Source of the DNA: Isoetes taiwanensis
Taxonomy: Eukaryota > Streptophyta > Lycopodiopsida > Isoetales > Isoetaceae
Assembly: GCA_021234155.1 (NCBI GenBank)
Contig: JAJEKV010000003.1
Span: 10,416,413 to 10,480,412, forward strand
Reading direction: 5' to 3'
DNA length: 64,000 nt
The translations under genes were made by a program, and so were the position numbers. Each line of letters starts with the position of its first letter. Positions within the stretch are counted from its first letter, which is position 1. Below the pieces are notes generated by a model that saw nothing but the letters and a program-made list of their open reading frames with translations, did not search any database and was not told where the DNA came from. Positions 57,971 to 64,000 of the stretch are shown in pieces.

Positions 57971-59678
57971 ATTACGCTAGGTCTTCCCAATCCCTAAGGT
58001 TTTTCCTTAGGCGCCACCGCTAACCATCTAGGCCTTCCGGCGATCAACACAAACAAAGAAACGGCGGGGAACACACACAAGCGCGGCATCACGCATCCGA
58101 TCTAGTGCGCTCCGGACTAATCTACCAAAGACCGCCCGGCGTTAGATCCCAGCTCAACTTCTCCGCCATGCCGGTATTAGGTGTTGCTTAGTCATATCAT
58201 GATCCTTTTCTTTTCGGTTCTCGAGATTTAGCTCCTAGCACAAGCTTCATCAAGACCTTTCCCAACCCCAAATTTGGCCCGCCCACAGCCACGACTTGGC
58301 TAGCCATCGATTCCTGCAACAACGACCACAACGACCCGGCAACAGTATCCTGCACTTCTTTCTCTGTTCGATTCCCATTCCGATTTTCCAAGTCGGCCCC
58401 TGGCTGTGCCAACAAACTCACTTCACATTAAGTCTAATATCTGGCCTGCGTCCAAATCCTACCTTTCTTTGCCTCTTGCTGCTGGTTCTTTTGCTCTAGA
58501 TTGGCCCTCAATCTTCCTCTACTAGAGTTTTCACACGGTTCTTTTGCCGAAAGGGGCGTTCCTTGTTCATAATTGGTATATACACATTTCAATTTGATCG
58601 GTATCCAGGTGCTTTGTCTTTTGCTTGGATCTCTAGGTTGCATCACTTTGGGCTCTTTAGATTGGCTTTCGGGGTCTTTATATGGCGGCGTGGTCGGCGC
58701 CACCAATAACTTCACTGGTGTGGAACTTCTCCATGTCACATGGCTTGAACATTTCCCGCTTCCCGAGTCTGATCTCATACATCAGCACGCCTCACTTCAG
58801 GCAAGAATCCTTCCGCTCTTGCCCTCATCGGACCAGCATCTTCTTCTGGACACCTTGCAGAATGCATCTCTTGCAGGCCCGACGATTTTAAGCTTTTGTT
58901 CCAGATACTAAATTTGCTTTACTCTGCCATCTTGGAGGCCTGATGTTGAAATACAGACCCTCGAGAGCGCATGCACTGCTGACGGGGAGCAAACAGAGGC
59001 TCAGAGGGATAACGGTGTGGAGATGACAGATAAAGATCAGGGTGGCATGCAAGCACATGATCATAGTGGCATGCCGGATAAGGACTATGGGAGCATGCAG
59101 GCAGCAGAATTCACTCAGACAGCAGTGGACAAAAGCTTGAATTTGCGCATCGTAGGCATGCCAAAGGCAAATCCCGCCTTGGATGTAGAAGAGGCAGCCA
59201 ACTTCTTCACAGATGTTATGCACATTCAGAGGCCCGCCATTGTTACAGCACGCAGGGTTGGGGCTCAGAGGACAGACCGACCCCGCCATATCATCGTCCA
59301 GTAGGACAGGTTGTATGTTCTTCAGCATGGAAGTCATTTAAAAGACACCCACTTCTCGGTTCAAGAAGATCTCTCTCCGCTTTAGCTGACCAGACGGCGA
59401 CAGGAATTGTGTATAGTGCGAGAGGCTCGGCTGCAGCAAAAGTGGGCAATGTATCGAGGAGGTACAGCAATCATCCGAGACCAGTGGCCCCAGAACCCAT
59501 GGCTTGGGTACACTTAGCTCATGTGCACGTGCTTAGATATTATCATTTTTGTTGTGTTTTTCTTATGTTGATATTCTTCACTCTTTTTTTGTTACTGTCA
59601 TCGGGCTCACGCCCCATCTTTTGTATTGGGTCCCATAACCCGATTGGGTTCTCGCGGACGTTAAAATTTCTATCTATC
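57971..59678 (+). mobile_element. Full-length ORF1-only non-LTR element (unit E)
   Basis: Best-preserved copy of subfamily 3, at the same site as 28,735-30,461. 5' UTR 57,971-58,683, ORF1, 3' UTR with GGGC-TCAC-GCCC (59,603-59,614) and AACCC/GGGTT (59,637-59,650), gcggacgttaaaattt and a tatctatc tail before ttaaggaattc. No ORF2. Size and content recall the mammalian HAL1 (half-L1) elements, which also keep only ORF1 and depend on another LINE. Confidence 0.82.
58684..59517 (+). pseudogene. L1-ORF1-like protein of the element
   Basis: Start codon region altered (MAAWSAPPI instead of MAKRSQRRR), then FTGVELLHVTWLEHF, a Leu-rich segment (LPLLPSSDQHLLLDTLQ), an acidic linker with GGMQAHDHSGMPDKDYGSMQ, KSLNLRIVGMPKANPALDVE (RRM strand 1, helix 1), FFTDVMHIQRPAIVTARRVG, DRPRHIIV (strand 3), VLQHGSHLKDTHFSVQEDL, RRRQELCIVREARLQQKW and IIRDQWPQNPWLGYT, stop 59,515. 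RNA-binding chaperone role inferred from L1 ORF1p. Frameshifts near 58,885, 59,300 and 59,385. Confidence 0.75.
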
Positions 59679-60199
59679 TTAAGGAATTCTTTTTTTTATT
59701 GGGTCTGTAGCTTAGATGTTCGCATGTTTGAACCGAATGACACGTGATGAAAATATAATTCATGATGCATTATAACCATGCATAAACTTTTGTTGCTTCT
59801 TGATATGCTATGGGAGTTTTGCCATTATAATATCACGTTATAAATATTTGTTTATTCTTGTACATTTAAATTCCTCTTTGAGTTTTTTTTTAGGTATATT
59901 CAAGTATTTTGTTAGCAATGCAAATAGATGTTATGTTTAAGGATTTGAATGTGTGACTTTTATGTGCACGATTTTTTCACTTCTAATCGCTATCCGCATC
60001 CTAATTTTTCCTTTGACAAAAATAAAAAATGTCTATGGACCGTTGATTTTGTCATTCAACAGAAAAAAAAGGTTTGTACATGTGTCAAGGTTAGCTTCCA
60101 GGCCTCGCCTGAACCATAGAGGAAAAAAGCAAAGAAGAATAGAAATGAAGAAGTATGGAGAAGCCCAAGAGCAATTGAATCTCCCCCGACACGATCCCA
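59679..60199. repeat. Module M, right of ORF1 element (unit E, first part)
   Basis: Continues as 30,462 onward. The last 326 bp (59,874-60,199) are repeated at 61,304-61,632 on the far side of a 1.1-kb insert. Confidence 0.72.
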
Positions 60200-61303
60200 T
60201 TAATAAATAATGTTCGCCTATGCCAGGCCTACATAGCTTCTAGAAGAGGATTTCTTAAGGATCTTAGGCTTCCCCACCTACAATAGTAAAATGATCGTCT
60301 TGTCAAGGCAGTTTTTTAAGTGAGCTGAGAGAATTCTAGGAGATGAAAACCCGGACAACATCAACTACTTCTGATACACAATTCTTCTCTAGGAATGCAT
60401 GATATGATCAATACAAAATCCTTAGGGGCTACTTTGACTTGTGTAGACCCAGATCTTAATGTGTAAGAGCAGTTTTATTAACATTACAAGAGAATGATGG
60501 CTAAACATCAGAATAATCGTCAGAGAGCTTTCATAAAACAGACAACTGCTCAGGCCCTTATTCCTGACGAATGTACCGACGAGTTTTATCTGACGATTTA
60601 ACGTCAGAATAATCGTCAGATAATTAGTCAGATGTAGTCAGATGAATAGTCAGAAGCATAGTTAGTGTGTTAGTCAGATATTTAGTCAGACGCTTAGTCG
60701 GCTTATTAGTCAGATAATTCGTCATCTTCTTAGTCAAACGATTCAACATGTTTTTAGTCAATGCAATACTTAGAATATTAGTCATTGTATTCGTTGGTCT
60801 ATGAACTATTGCAATGTTTATATACCAAACGAGGGGATTTGAACCACGATATTCCAGGTTTATAATAAGACTCTAACCTTTAATAAAACTTACAAATTAA
60901 ACAACAAAATTGGTTATAGAACTTTAGCAACACAAGATTCTAGTATATAAGAAGACAACATGCTTGTAGATCTGCATTTGCAATCATAATAACAGCGAAA
61001 ATCATAGCGCAAATGCAAATGATGCCATTACATCTATAAACATTAAAATTCCTATACTGAATTATCATTCAAGAGGTATCACATCCAACCTCTTTAAATT
61101 CCAAACACTAAAACCTGCAGAAATTACCATGAAGCTACCAAAACAAAGGAGCAAGTATCTTTCAATAATATTCAGCCATAAATAGAATGCTTAAATACTA
61201 TGAAAAAATGCAAAATCCAGAAGGGAGATCTAATATGGAAAAATTTAAGTAAAATGGGTCAAATAGTTGCAGCATTGCACAAAGCCGAAGGTTCGTACAA
61301 AAC
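60200..61303. repeat. 1.1-kb copy of 36,590-37,668
   Basis: Begins taataaataatgttcgcc and ends cgtacaaaacct. Contains acattacaagagaatgatgg (60,481), a decayed CACTACAAGA-type end, and a dense agtcaga/cgtcaga array (60,510-60,740). No gene. It separates two copies of a 326-bp piece of module M. Confidence 0.75.
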
Positions 61304-62621
61304 CTCTTTGAGTTTTTTTTACAAGGTATATTCAAGTATTTTGTTAGCAATGCAAATAGATGTTATGTTTAAGGATTTGAATGTGTGACTTTTATGTGCA
61401 CGATTTTTTCACTTCTAATCGCTATCCGCATCCTAATTTTTCCTTTGACAAAAATAAAAAATGTCTATGGACCGTTGATTTCGTCATTCAACAGAAAAAA
61501 AGGTCTGTACATGTGTCAAGGTTAGCTTCCAGGCCCCGCCTGAACCATAGAGGAAAAAAGCAAAGAAGAATAGAAATGAAGAAGTATGGAGAAGCCCAAG
61601 AGCAATTGAATCTCCCCCGGCACGATCCCATTTCTTGTAAACAAGAAAATTGCAGTTCATTGCATGCATTGTTGATTAACTCCTATGAGTTTTCTATGTT
61701 ACTTAATTTCTACAGTTACGGTTCTTAAGGAGGTCCAAATCCTAGGACTGCCATGGCGAATGGAACCTTGCCTTACTGCTAAATTTTAGGCCTTTTCATA
61801 TCAGCTTTGATGTTGTGCTGCTCGATGAAATCCGGCTTTCTATTTAAAAGCTGGCCTCTATTTCTTGCAAATGTTGACTTCCAATAGTTGTAAATGTTTG
61901 GCAAGAAGGACATCTATTTCATCTCCAAATCCCTGAATAATATAATATCGCAACAAATTCAACATTTCATGAATCGCGAACAACATAATTTATCGCCGTA
62001 CTTTATCTAGGAGAAAACGTAGGCTCATGTACTATACAAACAAGGGAATGTTATCTCCAAAATATACACATAAACACCTATCAACCATGCACACATGTTA
62101 CGCATATAGAAGGAACATCTGACTTGAAGAATAACTTAAAAGGAGCTTGATTGCATATATATTTTAATTGCAGTATCCTGAATGAATATTTTCTAGGCAA
62201 ACGTTTCTCAAGCTTTTACAAATGGAGAAAGACTATGGATGCTGGAAGGGTGGTGAATTGATGAGATAGGATAGGATCAGAATAGTATGCTACTAAGATT
62301 TTGTATTAAACTCTGGACAAGGTGTAAAATATAGCCATCCTCTAAGGTCTGCATTAGGTCTAAGACCTGTATTTCATTGCATTAAAATAGAGTTGATATG
62401 CAAAGGCTTACTTTTGAACTTTGTTGCAAGAAACAAAAATTCTTAGCATTCTTTATGAGCTGCATGAAACAAACATTTGGAAAATACATGTCTGCCCGGG
62501 TTTTGAAGGAGATGATTCCGGCATTCATTCAAATCACAGAACATTCTGTTGGTGGAAGATCAGCCGGTTCCGGCAGTTTCCCATCTGCTCGAAATGGTCT
62601 TCTTCATCTGCTCCTGGCGGC
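61304..62621. repeat. Module M, duplicated start and remainder (unit E)
   Basis: 61,304-61,632 repeats 59,874-60,199; the rest matches 31,000-31,990. It ends at tcctggcgg, where the module is fused to an ORF1-only element (ctaaccatctagg). No gene recognised. Confidence 0.7.
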
Positions 62622-64000
62622 TAACCATCTAGGCGCCTTCCAGCGTCAACACAAACAGCAAACAGCAGGAACACACACAAGCACGGCATCACGCATCCGA
62701 TCTAGTCTGCTCCAGACTAATCTACCAGCACCGCCCAGGCGTTAGATCCCAGCTCCAACTTCTCTGCCATGCCAGGTATTCGTGTTGCTTAGTCATATCA
62801 TGATCCTTTTCTTTCCGGTTCTGAGATTTAGCTCCTAGCACAAGCTTCTGTCAAGACCTTTCCCAACCCCAAATTTGGCCCGGCCCACAGCCACGACTTG
62901 GCTAGCCATCGATTCCTGCAACAACGACCACAACGACCCGGCAACAGTATCCTGCACTTCTTTCTCAGTTCGATTCCCATTCCGATTTTCCAAATTCGGC
63001 CCCGGTCGTGCCAACAAACTCACTTCACATTAAGTCTAATATCGGCTGCGTCCAAATCCTACCTTTCTTTGCCTCTTCTTCTGCTTTGGTTCTTTTGCTC
63101 TAGATTGGCCCTCAATCTTCCTCTACTAGAGTTTTCACCGCGGTTCTTTTTTGCCGAAAGGGGCGTTCCTTGTTCATAATTGGTATATACACATTTCAAT
63201 TTGATCGGTATCCAGGTGCTTTGTCTTTTGCTTGGATCTCTAGGTTGCATCACTTTGGGCTCTTTAGATTGGCTTTCGGGGTCTTTATATGGCGAAGCGT
63301 AGTCAGCGCCGCCGTAACTTCACTGGTGTGGAACTTCTCCATGTCACATGGCTTGAACATTTCCCGCTTCCCGAGTCTGATCTCATACATCAGCACGCCT
63401 CACTTCAGGCAAGGATCCTTCCGCTCTTGCCCTCATCGGACCAGCATCTTCTTCTGGACACCTTGCAGAATGCATCTCTTGCAGGCCCGACGATTTTAAG
63501 CTTTTGTTCCAGATACTAAATTTGCTTTACTCTGCCATCTTGGAGGCCTGATGTTGAAATACAGACCCTCGAGAGCGCATGCACTGCTGACGGGGAGCAA
63601 ACAGAGGCTCAGAGGGATAACGGTGTGGAGATGACAGATAAAGATCAGGGTGGCATGCAAGCACATGATCATAGTGGCATGCCGGATAAGGACTATGGGA
63701 GCATGCAGGCAGCAGAATTCACTCAGACAGCAGTGGACAAAAGCTTGAATTTGCGCATCGTAGGCATGCCAAAGGCAAATCCCGCCTTGGATGTAGAAGA
63801 GGCAGCCAACTTCTTCACAGATGTTATGCACATTCAGAGGCCCGCCATTGTTACAAAGACGCGGGGTTGGGGCTCGAGAGGACGACCGACCAGCCATATC
63901 ATCGTCCGATGGGGCCAGGTTGTATGTTCTTCAGCATGGAAGTCATTTAAAAGACACCCACTTCTCGGTTCAAGAAGATCTCTCTCCGCTTTAGCTGACC
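62622..64000 (+). mobile_element. Third full-type ORF1-only element, cut by window end
   Basis: Matches 58,018-59,400 and 28,785-30,140 but lacks the first about 50 bp of the element. 5' UTR to 63,288, ORF1 from ATG 63,289 (MAKRSQRRRNFTGVELLHV; intact basic N-terminus), frameshift near 63,500, then VEMTDKD, KSLNLRIVGMPKANPALDVE, FFTDVMHIQRPAIV. Between 63,853 and 63,920 the sequence is altered relative to 59,245-59,305. The right end lies outside the window. Confidence 0.75.

Noticed and set aside
59874-61632. LTR retrotransposon with 326-bp LTRs
   Set aside because: The repeats do not start TG or end CA, have no primer binding site next to them, and are ordinary internal module sequence in the other copies.

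Overview
This window looks like repeat-dominated nuclear DNA of a land plant with a large genome. The plant assignment rests on a PPR remnant with an E-type motif, a plant-type FCP1-like phosphatase, a mitoferrin-like exon ending at a GT splice donor, CACTA, hAT, Ty1/copia and Ty3/gypsy elements, and L1-type LINE debris. A fern or other non-flowering vascular plant is possible, but I cannot fix the species. I see no intact autonomous transposon and no gene I would call certainly functional. There are no rRNA, tRNA or CRISPR loci.

Layout. The window is built from direct copies of one composite unit. Copy A covers 1-8,955. Copy B/D covers 10,546-32,078. Copy C/E covers 45,983-62,621 and runs into a further element at 62,622-64,000. 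A and C start with the same broken Ty3/gypsy RNase H, fused to a minus-strand fragment of a non-LTR ORF1. The copies differ by clean insertions, so each copy serves as the empty site for another. (1) A 2.06-kb hAT-type element (TIR CAGGGTAGCCC..., TSD ccgacgag) sits in the ORF1 fragment of A and C; its right part is in B; E has the empty site. (2) A 3.93-kb TIR element sits only in A (4,508-8,438); it carries a phosphatase gene and an unrecognised divergent ORF. (3) A 10.49-kb CACTA element (16,170-26,656, TSD aaa) sits inside a LINE 3' fragment in B; the empty site is in C/E. (4) A 3.03-kb block with a mitoferrin-like exon and a PPR remnant is found only in C (50,832-53,860). (5) A 1.1-kb segment between 326-bp direct repeats is found only in E.

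The most unusual item is a family of short non-LTR elements, about 1.72 kb when complete (28,735-30,461; 57,971-59,678; a third from 62,622). They carry a 5' UTR, one L1-ORF1-like frame, a hairpin-rich 3' UTR and a microsatellite tail, but no reverse transcriptase. At least eight copies or fragments in three subfamilies lie in the window. The last 3' hairpin is conserved in shape but not in sequence (AACCC/GGGTT against AAGCTC/GAGCTT).

The unique middle (32.1-44.7 kb) holds decayed host-like genes: a CCCH/WD40 (ZFWD-like) relative, a DEAH-box helicase C-terminus, and a frame with a DNA-methyltransferase-like motif. A 1.43-kb almost pure polypurine tract fills 9,112-10,543.

Caution: many differences between copies fall at CAG/CTG/CCWGG positions in the transposon-rich parts, and so does the single frameshift in the phosphatase. 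Some apparent gene breaks may therefore be sequence errors at CHG-methylated sites rather than decay.
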